A DNA stretch of 64,000 bases, from the NCBI GenBank assembly GCA_963965975.1, contig OZ014412.1, forward strand, positions 3,784,501-3,848,500, in the 5' to 3' direction. Of the stretch, positions 51,107 through 63,500 are shown piece by piece. Each line of letters opens with the position of its first letter. Position 1 is the stretch's first letter. The position numbers were made by a program, and so were the translations under genes. The DNA comes from Xestospongia bergquistia. Lineage: Eukaryota; Porifera; Demospongiae; Haplosclerida; Petrosiidae. The notes under the pieces are model-generated. The model was not told where the DNA came from, did not search any database, and worked only from the letters and a program-made list of their open reading frames with translations.

Positions 51107-51462
51107 ACAGCTGTTATTTTATAAGAGGAGCTATCGTTAAAGGTTGTCTTATTTCATTAACTTTCTCTACCTATAGTACTAACATATCATTGATGTGTTC
51201 TCCAGTATGTAGTAGTACAGTAATTGGATGTACATATGATATACCTAGTGGTATATATAATATGTATGTATATGATATTGAAGAGGAGGGTACATTATCA
51301 GATGACTGGGCAATATTATCTACTAATATCACTATTACTGGATTGGAACCAACTTCTACATCTCTTGAATCATGTTCTGTATCATGTTGTGTTTCCATGG
51401 TAACAGTATTTCATATAACATATAATAATAATATAGAACATGTTACAGCTGATGCTTTATAA
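51107..51462 (+). pseudogene. Cys-domain exon, gene E type (module M2)
   Basis: The frame is open from about 51096 and reads RICYSCYFIRGAIVKGCLIS, then CSPVCSSTVIGCTYD, IPSGIYNMYVYDIEEEG and ITGLEPTSTSLESC, ending MVTVFHITYNNN and a stop. It keeps the CxxC and GC motifs of exon 7 of gene E. The last ~60 bases plus those beyond the stop repeat the start of the exon. No donor, TM or tail follows, so it is an isolated domain copy. Confidence 0.55.
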
Positions 51463-52500
51463 GAGGATCTATTGTTAAAGGTTGTCACATTTCATTAATG
51501 ATGTTATAAGAAACCTAGTATAATAAAAGATACCATTTATCCCGATTACATTAATTATTAAAATGTAATAATGTTCTTATCATCGTTTTATTTAGTTTCA
51601 TACAAAGAGCCATTGTAATGTTTAATTCTTCCAATGCTTCAATAGATAAGATCCATCAATTGATCAAATAATTTACTAAGAGGAAATTGTTTATAATTTT
51701 TATTTTTATACAACTTATATCTATATGCACTATAAATCCTTTTAGTAATGAGTGTTGTGATACATTATGTTAACAAATACACTATTGCATTAATTACAAT
51801 GAAGTTAGTAAAAGTGCACAAACTTTTGTGTACTTCTTTGTAATGGAATTTGAACTTACAAACACATTAGTTATCTAAAAGGTATCATTAATTGGACATA
51901 TGACCTTGTTATGTTCTCTATTGATATAATTTTATTAGTCCTATTGTTTACAACAACTAATGTCTAAATAAATGATTGTTGTTTTCATTTTATCTGATTA
52001 TCTATAACTTCTGTTTTTATTAGAAGATATATCAGACCACTCATATACTAATATTAACAACTTTTAATGTCAATTACAACATAGTGATATTGTGATCTAA
52101 AATTATTAATCTAACAAAAGTCCATCATGTAACCTAATAATTTTAACTCTCTAAATATTATTTAGTTATTTGTCAAATTCCATTTTGCCAAATTTCATGA
52201 CATAGTAAACAAAAAATGTATCTTTATTGACATATACATGTACATGTTTAACTAAATAAACACAGAGTGTAAAGGTCATGATAACACCATTTACCAATAG
52301 ATATTGTACTTCAATGTAATTTAATACAAATGAACTGTTATTATAATAAATGTACAATATAAAAGTCAATATATACTGTAATCAGACCTTGTATAAAACT
52401 AGGTATTCTCTCCTAGAGTAAAAATGTAAATTTTTTATGACCTATATGACTTTAGAGAGATTAGTAATACTACATTATTATTATTATTATAATTACAATA
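51463..52500. other. Intergenic
   Basis: AT-rich, no exon seen. About 51690-52150 repeats 6930-7450, and part of it recurs near 59310-59640. Confidence 0.55.
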
Positions 52501-52699
52501 TTATTGTATAAAAGGGCGAACATTGAATCGTTATGAATATCAATAAATATTGTCTCCTACACAAACAAATTAGGACTAACTATATACAACACTCTTATAC
52601 CCTCCCAGTATATTACGTATGTATGTGACGTAGCAGTTATGGATGCATAAAAGGCCGAACATTGAATCGTTAGTAAATATTTTCTGCTACACAAACAAA
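52501..52699 (+). promoter_or_regulatory. Duplicated core promoter of gene H
   Basis: A block of about 55 bases occurs twice. It has TATAAAAG (52507-52514), then GGCGAACATTGAATCGTTA and CTACACAAACAAA. The second copy starts with CATAAAAG (52646-52653), continues GCCGAACATTGAATCGTTAG and ends directly at the start codon. A CRE-like TGACGTA sits at 52626-52632, between them. Two TATA-type start regions are inferred. Confidence 0.55.
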
Positions 52700-55485
52700 A
52701 TGACATTTGAACTACTATTTGTTATCGTACTTATACTAACGTTTTGTGTCTCTCCTCTTAGAGAAAACAGTAAGTGTATTGTAATTGTGTTTAATATAAT
52801 GTCTTTTTAATCCATAATTGTTTTTACTTCCATTCCATATTTTTTTTTACAAATGTAGTCTTGTCTTTTATTAGCTAAAGTCAATATTCAAAAAAGAGAC
52901 TTAACAGTCACAAATTCAATTACTGGAGAAGTTTGTTTTATTTGTTATTTTATCATTCTTTTAATAGCTACATTTGATGTACAAAATGGCAGTTTAACAG
53001 AGGTGTCTGGTCAAGTTTGTTTTACTTGTTATTTTCTTGAGGGTAGTCAATCACAAGGATGTTATATTGAATATAACTCATTTATAACAGACTGCTACAG
53101 TGGTAATATTACCATAGAAAGAAGACCTGAAGATGCCAGTACTGCTAGTAAATGTGTCTCACTATCCAACAGTAAATACACTGTAACATTTAATGATCTG
53201 GGCCATGATACATCAGAGTATGCTGTTAAAGTGACTAACCAATTAGTGTCTGGTATATTTACTATTACTACTAAATCTGTCACATCAAGTATCTGTTCAG
53301 TAATCAATGTTAATTCAACATCTTCATCACCTATACTTCATAATAGTGAGTTGTCATAATGTTATCATACTAATTTGTTATATATACTAACTATTACAGA
53401 GGGCCAGAGCAATGCTCAAGGAGGTCTAACAAACCATTACTTTGTTAAGTTTTATTTATATTTTGTTATTATTGCATATTCTCTTTAATTAATAGTTCTT
53501 TCAAAAATGTATCTTTTTATTGGCTACTGTCATTATTGCTCTAATTGTCTTTGTTGGTATAATTGTTAACAGAAAATGTAAGTTTGATATTATAATGATC
53601 ATAATATGTTATATAACTTAACTTTATAATAGATATTACATTATGACTGTCAAAGGCAAACAAAGGCAATGATTACAGATGTATTAACTTGACTTACTCA
53701 ATTTCAATGACAATATCAACTATCAACATAGTACTTGTCAGTATTATATCAAGATGTGTTTCATTGTATATAGTCTATTTGAACATTATTATTGGACTTA
53801 TCCTTGTTTGTAGTAAAATTGTTTACTTATGATTAATTATTAATTATGTGATGAAGTTATGTCACCCATATGTCTTCTGTTATGATAGCTAATCAAGTCA
53901 CATGTACATGTAATACATACCAAATCTTGGTTTACAAAATACATACAATGACTGTCATTAGTTAGATACTAGTATTTTGATAACTACAACATGTACTAGT
54001 ATATATATATATCAGTACCAACTATGTATGATCTTATAAGTGTACTCCTGTCACCTGACTGAAGTGTTAACATTATTATGTATGTACCAACATTATATAT
54101 ATATTATATTATGTACATAATACTCTTATTATTAATGTTGTGCTAACATATGATTATGTAAGAGGACATTAATGATTATGAATATTTCTAGTTTAGGAGG
54201 ATTAATACACTAACATCACTAACATTAATTCTACCTGAACTCCTGAACTCTTAATGTACTCATTCAGACAAAGTTAGTATACCTAAACCAGAATCATTTA
54301 AAGGAGGATAGTCTTTCTCATCATCCTCATTATTATTGTGACAATTATAATTATAGTGCTATACAGAGCCAACAATAGTAAATTCAATATACTATTTTAA
54401 TAAACACATTTTATTATAACATACATATGTAAAGGCATACCAGAACAAGACAATGGGAGTAATTCAGAACCTTATACTGAGGTCATTAATACTGATAAAA
54501 TTTCAGAAGAGATTATTAAAAAAGACAGTTAATTATTATAATATTACTCCATTATAATATGGAAGCTGTCTCAAGTTTTATATTATATGACAACAGTACT
54601 ATGATGTATCTTATTATTATATGTATATGACAAAATTTATCCAAACAGTCACTATTGATGATGATCTACTTATTGAAATGTTTTAATATTGTAATTATTA
54701 AAGTAATCGTGTGATATCATTAGTAATTAAATAAAATAAATACTGATAATTTCTACTACACATATAGATATTAATTAACAACCACTCAATCTAACCAGAA
54801 CAACTATACTGATGTCACTCCATTATCTAATGGTCCTATTGCTCTCTATTCTACAGTACCATATAGTACAGCAGTACACGAGACATCAACAATGGAACAA
54901 TATAGTTTAGTACAACAATATCAGTCTTCATATTTAGTAAATGGACCATCTGATGAGGAATATGCCAGACTTAATCATAATTTACATTCTAGTACCCAAC
55001 TTTATGATCATATTCAACATCCTCATTCTCATACTTCAACACCTATTCCACCTATGTATTCTACACTACCTACTAATGATGATATGACAAGTTATATATC
55101 ATCACCTGACAGTCAGTACTCTACTTTATCTAATAAAACAAGTGATAAATTAACTATTAAAAAGACAACAGGTCAGTAAACTTTACTATATAGTAAATAT
55201 TATATTATATTTATTATATTAGAGTTAACTCATAAAGATCTAGTTACTTATGTTGCTCCACATGTAACTACAAAACTACGAGAGATAGGTACTGCACTAG
55301 TACTAACTCCACTTGAACTAGATGACATTGAAGAAAACCATCAAGGTATCACTGGTGTATTCCAACTCTGGTATGAGACTAAGAGACGTCCATATACCTG
55401 GGACATATTGTTAACAATATTGAGGTCATCAGCTGTAAATGAACCTAAACTAGCTGACCAATTAGAAGTAAAGCTAACTCAGTGA
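52700..55485 (+). CDS. Receptor H: signal-Cys domain-TM-ITAM-like tail-death domain
   Basis: Six exons join in frame to 383 aa: 52700-52769, 52968-53345, 53400-53443, 53496-53577, 54857-55171 and 55223-55485. Residues 1-23 are a signal peptide (MTFELLFVIVLILTFCVSPL). The Cys domain and short stalk (24-149) have QVCFTCYFLEGSQSQGCYIE but a shorter, diverged second half. TM is at about 170-188 (LLATVIIALIVFVGIIV). The tail exon (192-296) contains YSLV, YARL, YDHI and two YSTL. YARL and YDHI are separated by ten residues, fitting the ITAM spacing YxxL/I-x6-12-YxxL/I. The last exon is a death domain (ELTHKDLVTYVAP, REIGTALVLTPLELDDIEE, YTWDILLTIL). The donor at 53444 (gttaag) is weak. An alternative terminal exon 53633-53646 gives a 195 aa form with almost no tail. 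Signalling to apoptosis or inflammation is inferred from the family. Confidence 0.65.
52875..52967 (+). other. In-frame extra half Cys exon in gene H
   Basis: An upstream acceptor (cttttattag) allows exon 2 to start here, reading TKVNIQKRDLTVTNSITGEV and CFICYF, then continuing in frame through the polypyrimidine tract and acceptor of the main exon as IILLIATFDVQNG. It is a partial tandem duplication of the Cys exon whose use would add 31 residues containing a second CxxC. Confidence 0.5.
54190..54532 (+). other. Alternative TM2 and tail exons inside gene H
   Basis: A second TM-type exon (about 54312-54377) reads VFLIILIIIVTIIIVLYRAN and ends in phase 1. Its upstream part (NKVSIPKPESFKGG, from about 54268) is one frame off, consistent with a one-base loss. 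A terminal exon (54435-54532) reads SIPEQDNGSNSEPYTEVINT... and stops at TAA. Both are phase-compatible with the first TM exon of H. They probably derive from an inserted or duplicated paralog 3' end and offer another tail choice. Confidence 0.5.
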
Positions 55486-56377
55486 CTATATAAACTGTAT
55501 TGCAACATTACTTTGTGTATTTTATTATGCTTACTTTTGACTACAGATTGCCTAAGGTGTGTACATGTATATCCTATATTATTGTTGTTGTCACAGCCTG
55601 TCTTTTCTGTTTCACATCCTTTTCAAAATCATCATAATTTTTATTTTTAATACTAGATAACTCTATTAGCATTATTGTCATAATACAAATCAAACACCTA
55701 TATATAGCTGGCTATATAGAGACTTATATACACATTGCAATGTCTCTATAATTGTAAAATTATTAATCAATACATAATTATATTGTGTTAACAAAGACAT
55801 CATTCTATAGCACATAATGCAGTTCATTATATCCTTCTGATTGAGCATATGTTATTATTTATGTTATCATATCAATATAGCAATGTCAATTCTAATTGTG
55901 TGTATCAGAGTCAAATGAGCTTATCTTTTATTATAACATGGTACATGCAAGCACAATAGAATAATAATCATATTGACATATACATACACATGTACAGAGA
56001 AGTCAACATCTAACCACATGTTACAAACAAACTTAAAGTATATTCACAGACTATAAAGAACTAATTACTGTACTAGTCACTGGCTGTTCTGGTACTTAAT
56101 CATATTGTAGGTACATTTTACTATTACATTTATTACATTTATCTCATTAATTTTTTATCCTTAGATGGTTCTCATATATATACACAGTTTCAAATTCAGT
56201 AATATACAACATGAGTTTCCAAGCATACACATGTAGCAATACTTTATAATTGCATAAGGATATCGTTATCATTGTCAATAGCCAGTCTAGACATGTGACT
56301 ACTAGAACATTGGCATACTACTAGTATTGTGAAGATAGTTGTATAGATATACAAACACTGGGAAAGTGTCTATTAAT
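55486..56377. other. Intergenic downstream of gene H
   Basis: No exon seen. It repeats 37926-39175 downstream of gene G in the same order, with indels. Confidence 0.6.
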
Positions 56378-58423
56378 TGAACAAAACAACTAGAGTACAG
56401 ACTATCAAGAGGAATATAATATACTACTGAGAATAGATAATATTACTATATTTAGCATTGAAACACTATTATATACCCCAAACCAGGTCATAATAACAAC
56501 ACACCTTATTTCTAATATAGTTACTAGTCATACTAGTCAAGATAAAATGTAAACATAATATACATAACATTGTTGAATGTTAAATAAAAAATTAATTCCT
56601 TTAAGTGAATAAAGACATATCTTTCATGAGACATGTCTTTGTTTCTTTTGTAACTTGTGTAGACTGTCTTGTGAGTACCTGAATATACCATTGTTACTTC
56701 ATGACAATAGTGAATCCCTTATTAAGTCATCACACACCCTAAAAGACAAAGCCACATGTATATAACAAGTAATACGTATTATAGTTACATTAGGTAGGAT
56801 CCTCCCCCTGTTTCATTTTAATATCCACATGTAATTCTACTTGTATTGGCAGAAGATACATTAGCTGTCATTTGTTATTTTGGTAAATATAGCATGTACT
56901 AGTATATACAGCCAAAATCTCATGCCAAATAAATACCCAAAAAATTTCTAAGAAACATGTTCTAATCTCTCTAAAGTCATATCGGTCATAAAAAATTATA
57001 TTGTTACTCTCATTTGTACTAGAACAGACACCAACAAAATACAAGATACAGGTATAGGCTTGATTAATATATCTTAATAATAGGTACTCCATTTAACAAA
57101 CACTCATTAGTATTAGAACACACACCATCAGCAAAATAGTTAACAACACAAGCTCTTCTTGGTCTATCTGATCTGTAGTAGTTAATACATATTATTATCA
57201 TTTAGTAAATGTAGTACTTACTTGTTAGCGTATGAATCATGTACCATAAGAGTATGATGAAAACTAACATGTCCTCTTTTTAAACCAGATGGAACAGGTT
57301 TGAACTGAGATAACTCATCATCAGTTAATACCTAATATTACATATTATGGTCTATTAATAATGTTGTGCTCTATATAATTATAATATCATGTTCTATAAA
57401 ATCATGTCCTGTTAGTAGTATTACAATACTCTATAAATAGTATTGTGTACTATAAAAATAATAATGTATAAATTATATTATGTACTAAAATAGTAATATT
57501 CTATAAATAGCATTGTGTACTATAAATAGTATATTCTATAAGTAGCATATTGCATATAGTATGTTGAAAAAGGTTTGAGCTAAGAGCTATAAATAATACT
57601 CTGCTCCACTTTTAGTTTTAAAATTATAAGTATTTAAATATTTATAATTTGATGACTTGTCTATCCAAACCTATCAAACTGCTATCCATGACATAAACAT
57701 AACTTTAGTTTCTAGTCTAGCACAATAGAGATAATTATACTCAGTATTAATATGTTATAGTTAAATGGCTATTTGATTGTAAGTCATCTTCTGCACTCCT
57801 AGATCAATCTCATTAACACTTGGTTGTAAAGTAGCGTTGGAACCATGGAGGAGGGGAACATAAGGTGCATGTGTCTTTCCACCCAAACTCAATAGTATTA
57901 TGATTTATTAAACTATTATATCAAATCTTATACTACTTCTTCAACAATAAAATTATTCTTACATTGTGAGATGTATCCTTGCGGCAATTGAAGGAGAGAT
58001 TACCTAGGTTTATACAATATGTGATTACAGTATTGACTTTTATATTGTACATTTATTATAACATTGTCATATCTATGTCAGCTATATTGTGGAACTACAG
58101 TATATACTGAATATTCATTAGTTATATTAAAAGCAATGCTTTCATACTGAGAACTTGATAACTACTGATAGTTTCATCAGAAATTATTATTACTATTAAT
58201 GACTTTAATCTAGTTCAAGTTAATTGTATGATACATAATGAGACAACTTGCTATGTTCAACATTTAATATAATAATAATGATAATTGAACTATAGTCTAT
58301 CATGTTTAATGACTTCATGTTTTATATGTAAATTTATATGAGCCCTTATGGTGATACTTTCCTTTTATATAATATAGCAGCTACCCTTGAAACCATTGGA
58401 TATCAGACTTAATGACAGGAAAT
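56378..58423. repeat. Segmental duplication copy S3
   Basis: Matches about 318-2424 of S1, with more differences than S2 shows. Its right edge is fused directly to tail-exon sequence at about 58424, so everything matching 2424-6056 of S1 has been deleted. Confidence 0.85.
57064..57331 (-). pseudogene. Phytanoyl-CoA dioxygenase-like relic, copy 3
   Basis: Exons 57331-57222 and 57172-57064 retain the frame, splice sites and stop of the copies at 1042 and 43962 ([18 protein letters not shown]-type reading with a few changes, then SDRPRRACVVNYFADG). This copy is older than the S1/S2 pair. Two substitutions hit residues that are constant in the other copies. Confidence 0.5.
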
Positions 58424-58952
58424 ACTATTGGAAAATGAAAAATATGCCAAACTTAGTCATAATGTACATGCTAGTACCTGATTTTATGACCGTACTCAAC
58501 ATCCTCATTCTCATACTTCAACACCTATTCCACCTATGTATTCTACACTACCTACTAATGGTAACATGACAAGTTATATATCATCACCTGACAGTCAGTA
58601 CTCTACTTTGTCTAATCAAACAAGTGATAAATTAACTATTAAGAAGACAACAGGTCAGTAAACTTTACTATATAGTAGATATTATGTTATATTTATTATA
58701 TTAGAGTTAACTCATAAAGATCTAGTTACTTATGTTGCTCCACATGTAACTACAAAACTACAAGAGATAGGTACTGCCCTAGCACTACCTCCACCTGAAC
58801 TAGATGACATTGAAGAGAACCATCAAGGTATTACTGGTGTGTTCCAACTCTGGTATGAGACTGAGAGACGTCCATATACCTGGGACACATTGTTAATGAT
58901 ATTGAAGTCACCAGCTGTAAATGAACCAGACCTTGTTAACCAACTAATATAG
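58424..58952 (+). pseudogene. Receptor tail and death domain (D3), 5'-truncated
   Basis: The frame picks up inside the tail exon (KYAKLSHNVHAST, then PPMYSTLPTN, SQYSTLSNQTSDKLTI), which ends at 58653 in phase 1. The death-domain exon (58705-58952) is intact: ELTHKDLVTYVAPHVTTKLQ, LELDDIEE-like helix 3 and GVFQLWYETERRPYTWDTLL. It has no TM, Cys domain or signal peptide upstream, because the junction with S3 removed them. The equivalent of YDHI is changed to YDRT, so the ITAM-like pair is lost, as in D1. Confidence 0.65.
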
Positions 58953-59734
58953 TGTCTATTGTGTTTAAACTTTGTGTATGTGTTTTACTATAAATGTTTT
59001 TCCATTTCTACATGTTTCATTTATTGTATATCTTTTTTTTAAATATATATTTTTGTCTCTGTTAAAACAACAACAGTAAATAACACATTGTTGATACTGT
59101 TGAGATCATATGACTCACTAGCTTTTAATTAGTATTGCCAATACACACTAAAATGTAAATTTATTGTACATGTGTGTAAAGTACTTTGTGTGAATACATG
59201 TTAATTGAGATATGTGTGTATATGTAAGACAACAGGTCATCCTTAATTTCATTCTTGTTTCATTCTTGTTGTTGTTGTTGTTTATTCTTGAAAATCATAT
59301 ATTTGTATTATAATTTATCAAGAGGAAATTGTTTATAATTTTTATTTTAAAGCAATTTTTATCTATATCCACTATAAGTCTTTTTAGTAATGACTGTTGG
59401 ACACATAATTATGTTAACAAATACAACATCGCATTAATTACAATGTAGTTAGTGAAAGAAGTACACAAACTCTTGTTTACCTCTTTGTAGCAGAATTTGA
59501 ACTTCTAAACATAATAACTATCTAAAAGGTATCATTAGTTGGACATATGACCTTGTTATGTTCTCTATTGATATAATTTTGTTAGTCCTAATTGTTTACA
59601 ACAACTAATGTCTAAATACATGCCTGTTGTTTGTGCTAGCAAATGATAGATAGTACAGATGAGATGTTAAAATTTAAAAGTATGCTTCACTGTGCAGCTG
59701 CTAGGTGGGTTATTGTACAAGTATTGTTCTCATT
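58953..59734. other. Intergenic
   Basis: Matches 6571-7260 after D1. It is then joined directly to sequence matching 7905, about 100 bases before the signal-peptide module, skipping roughly 650 bases. No gene seen. Confidence 0.6.
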
Positions 59735-59854
59735 ATGAAGTGGTCAATGACACACATCTGGAGGTTATTGTTGATCATTATTCTACAGAACACCTGTGTC
59801 ATATCAGTTCCTTTGAATTGGACCAGCCTTAAACCAGGTGTACAACTATTGGGA
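59735..59854 (+). pseudogene. Signal-peptide module M3, truncated
   Basis: The frame reads MKWSMTHIWRLLLIIILQNT, then VPLNWTSLKPGVQLLGNN and a stop. A deletion has fused the middle of the module to intergenic sequence that in M1 lies about 270 bases further on, removing the Ig B-strand. Confidence 0.5.
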
Positions 59855-60183
59855 AATAATTGATATTTAATTATACAAAAAGCAGATTTAATTTAAAGTT
59901 ATCATTTAGCTGTCTTACAGTTTTTACTAACATATATATTTAGCTAATTTATAAAAAAATGGTAGATTATAATATACTTGTCATAGATAGTGGAAATGAA
60001 TGAACCAATCAAAATAGATATATTTAATCAAGAACTGTATTAGTCAGACAGATAAAAGACAGAGAGTACATATTATATGATAATATACATTGAACAAAAG
60101 ACTAAGTTGATCAAATTAATGTACTATAACAATATTGTTTCAATGATAATTATGTTCAGAAAGTTTGAATTAATATTAGTAGA

Positions 60184-60549
60184 ATATGTTACAGCTGTTG
60201 TTTTATAAGAGGAGCTATTGTTAAAGGTTGTCTTATTTCATTAACTTCCTCTACCTACAGTACTAACATATCATTGATGTGTTCTCCAGTATGTAGTAGT
60301 ACAGTAATTGGATGTACATATGATCTACCTAGTGGTATATATAATATGTATGTATATGATATTAAAGAGGAGGATAGATTATCAGATGACTGGTCAATAT
60401 CATCTACTAATATCACTATTACTGGATTAGAACCAACTTATACATCTCTTGAAGTGACTTGTCCTGTATCACGTTATGTTTCCATGGTAACAGTATTTCA
60501 TATAACATATAATAATAATATAGAACACATTACAGCTGATGTTTTATAA
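60184..60549 (+). pseudogene. Cys-domain exon, gene E type (module M3)
   Basis: The frame reads RICYSCCFIRGAIVKGCLIS, CSPVCSSTVIGCTYD, LPSGIYNMYVYDIKEED and ITGLEPTYTSLEV, to MVTVFHITYNNN and a stop. It is the best preserved of the three isolated copies and closest to gene E. As in M1 and M2 the start of the exon is repeated after the stop, and no TM or tail follows. Confidence 0.55.
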
Positions 60550-63500
60550 GAGGAGCTATTGTTAAAGGTTGTCACATTTCATTAATAATGTTATAAGAAA
60601 CCTAGTATAATAAAAGATACCATTTATCACGATTACATTAATTATTAAAATGTAATAATGTTCTTATCATTGTTTTATCTAGTTTCATACAAAGAGCCAT
60701 TGTAATGTTTAATTCTTCCAATGCTTCAATAGATAAGATCCATCAATTGATGGATACAGTAATGAATGGATGATAAATGATGAATAGATAAATGAATGGA
60801 CAGATAGTTGAATAAGTACTTATCAAACAAGGCAATTAAGTATTGTGTAATATAATGAGTTAATCACTCAATAGATTAGTTGACAACAAACTCTTATAAA
60901 AAGAAGTAGGAATTTTGCCATGTTGTATTAATATTGTATAACTTTATAGTATACATGTCAAACAATACTAATGTACGTTCATATTAAACACATGCTAACA
61001 TACTCACTCATTCACTGATTCAAAATTTATTATCTAAATCTGTCATTGATCATTCATTATATGTAGATATGTAGAAATGATCACTTCAGTAAGGACTGTG
61101 ACACTTAGTGTATTAAGAAGTTACAGTCCGAGTAAATTTGTTTTGTTTTAGTTAATTATAATTAAAACTAAAACACTTTTAGTTTAGTCTATATTTAAGT
61201 TAAATAACTATAATTAACTGAAACTATTGTAACAAATAGCAAAAACAATAAATTAGCTAAAATTATTGTGAAACTAAAAACTAATTATAACTAACTATAA
61301 CTGACTTATAACTAACTATAACAAAAGATAATTAACTAAATGTCTAATTGATACATTTGAAGTATAACCCATAATATAATTGATAGAAATGAGTAACTAG
61401 TCTTTCAATATACAATTAATAGAACCTTGTATTTTGCAACATCTGTTAGCTAACTACATTTAGTTGTAATTTTAAAAAACTCTTCTAATTGTTATAACAG
61501 TACTATTGTAATTCACTAACTCAGCAACTATAGTAGTGTTGTGTGTGTTCTATTACATTTAATATAGAAATATTCAGCATATTATTGATTCATGTCAATT
61601 TTAATATTTTTGTGATAGCAAAAAATGAAAAATGATCCGAGCATATCATTTTAAAAATTTAATACAAACATCTTATAATATAGACTGCAATAGTATATGA
61701 TATACTGGAATTTGGGAATAATCATATTAATATGTCATTATAACATTATATATCTAATTTCATGACAAACAATCATTCAATATTGTTCCCCATTACAAAT
61801 ACAATTTTTAGTGATATCTAATCAATTATTATTGACATATCTAGTTCCCAAAACATGTACTAGTTGTATATGAACAAACGTTGATTGTTATAGAATTACT
61901 AGTATCAAGAAGTAAAGGATACACCAAATTTCTAGAAACTTATAGTTTAGTACTAATTATATATAATAATATTAATTAGTTATAGTTAATGAACACTAGT
62001 CAATAACAAGATACAACTTTAATATCACTTTAATATATCAGTTATTTGTTTACTGTAGTGTAATGATAATGTCTTATATATAATGATCACTAATAGATTT
62101 AGGAGTTCATTATATTATGATAGTTTGTATCATTATATCTCCTTAAAACTAACTGTCAATGCAATATCTAATATATCTTGCATAGATTACCCTCAGATAT
62201 AAGTTCAAAGGTTACATAATACAAAACATATATTGTTTATTTAAATGTATTTCTTACATACTAAATTATCTTGAATCAAACAGATGTGTCTTTCCATTTT
62301 GTTCATTATAATTATAATAGATCATATATATAATATTATCAACTATTGTTATAATTATAATAAGTGTTATTAGAAAATTATTGTAACTAATTTGTTATTA
62401 TTATGTATATATTACATATTAAAATTTAATAGAATATAATATTCATATATAATACAATTAACAAAGTGTTATTATAACATTGTACAGAAACAGTAGGTGT
62501 TAAAATTATAATTATAAATACCACAGTGAACATATGGTAAAGGTACTTGTCATATATATAACATGATAACGTTTTCATATTACATAATGATATCGAACAA
62601 ATGAATGATTATAATTGTAATATCAGTCAATATTAACAAACACCACTGAGGGATAGTGTAATTTAATATTATTCAAGACATGCTAGATTTGAAATATAAT
62701 TTAGTACTATTTCTATATGGATGAAGTAAAAACTATAGAAGTTTTCTAGAATGTAACCTGTTTCATCTGCTGCAGATTACTATAAGAACTGAAGTGATGT
62801 AAGTATGATAGTTTTCAGTGACATGTGTTGTGATTATAAACTATTAATTGATGATGTTCTTAAGTGAGCATATAGTGTAATGATCATTTATTAATATCCT
62901 TGTACACTAAAGTTAAAAGGGTGATTATTTAATAGTTTAAAAGTATCAGTCAAAGTAAATCAATTCAATCTATATTGTGATTATAATATGAAAGAATTAG
63001 TTGATTATTAGATTTAGTGTATTTCTTTGTTAACTAAACATTAGTACCAATATGTTATATGATAACAATATAATTATATTATAACTAGTGTTGTTTTAGT
63101 ATAATGAAACATATATAGTTTTTATAGCTCATTTGAATTCCTTTTATTTTAGTTTTATTAAGTAAAATAGCATCTTCAGCAAGTCAAATAAGTAATATTT
63201 AAAACATTATATAATATTGTATATTATTTTCAAAAGTGTTCTTTCCATGATATGATACATGTTTAAAGAAGGAAAATAATCCAGTTTTTATATGATTGTA
63301 ACACATGTAGTTATAGGTGGTTGTAACTACAAATTTAATTAAACTTTGTTATGTTTTGTAAGTAAAATGCAATGTACAACAAGGTCAACAATATCAAGTT
63401 ATCAAAATGAAATGAAATTTACAAACAAAGTTTTTAGTTTTTACTATAATTTAAAGTATTTAATTTTGGTTTAGTCTTAGTTAGTATGCTAATATGTTTT

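Noticed and set aside
56868-57092. Minus-strand 74-codon frame in S3
   Set aside because: Reads the dioxygenase relic in the wrong frame and through non-coding sequence.
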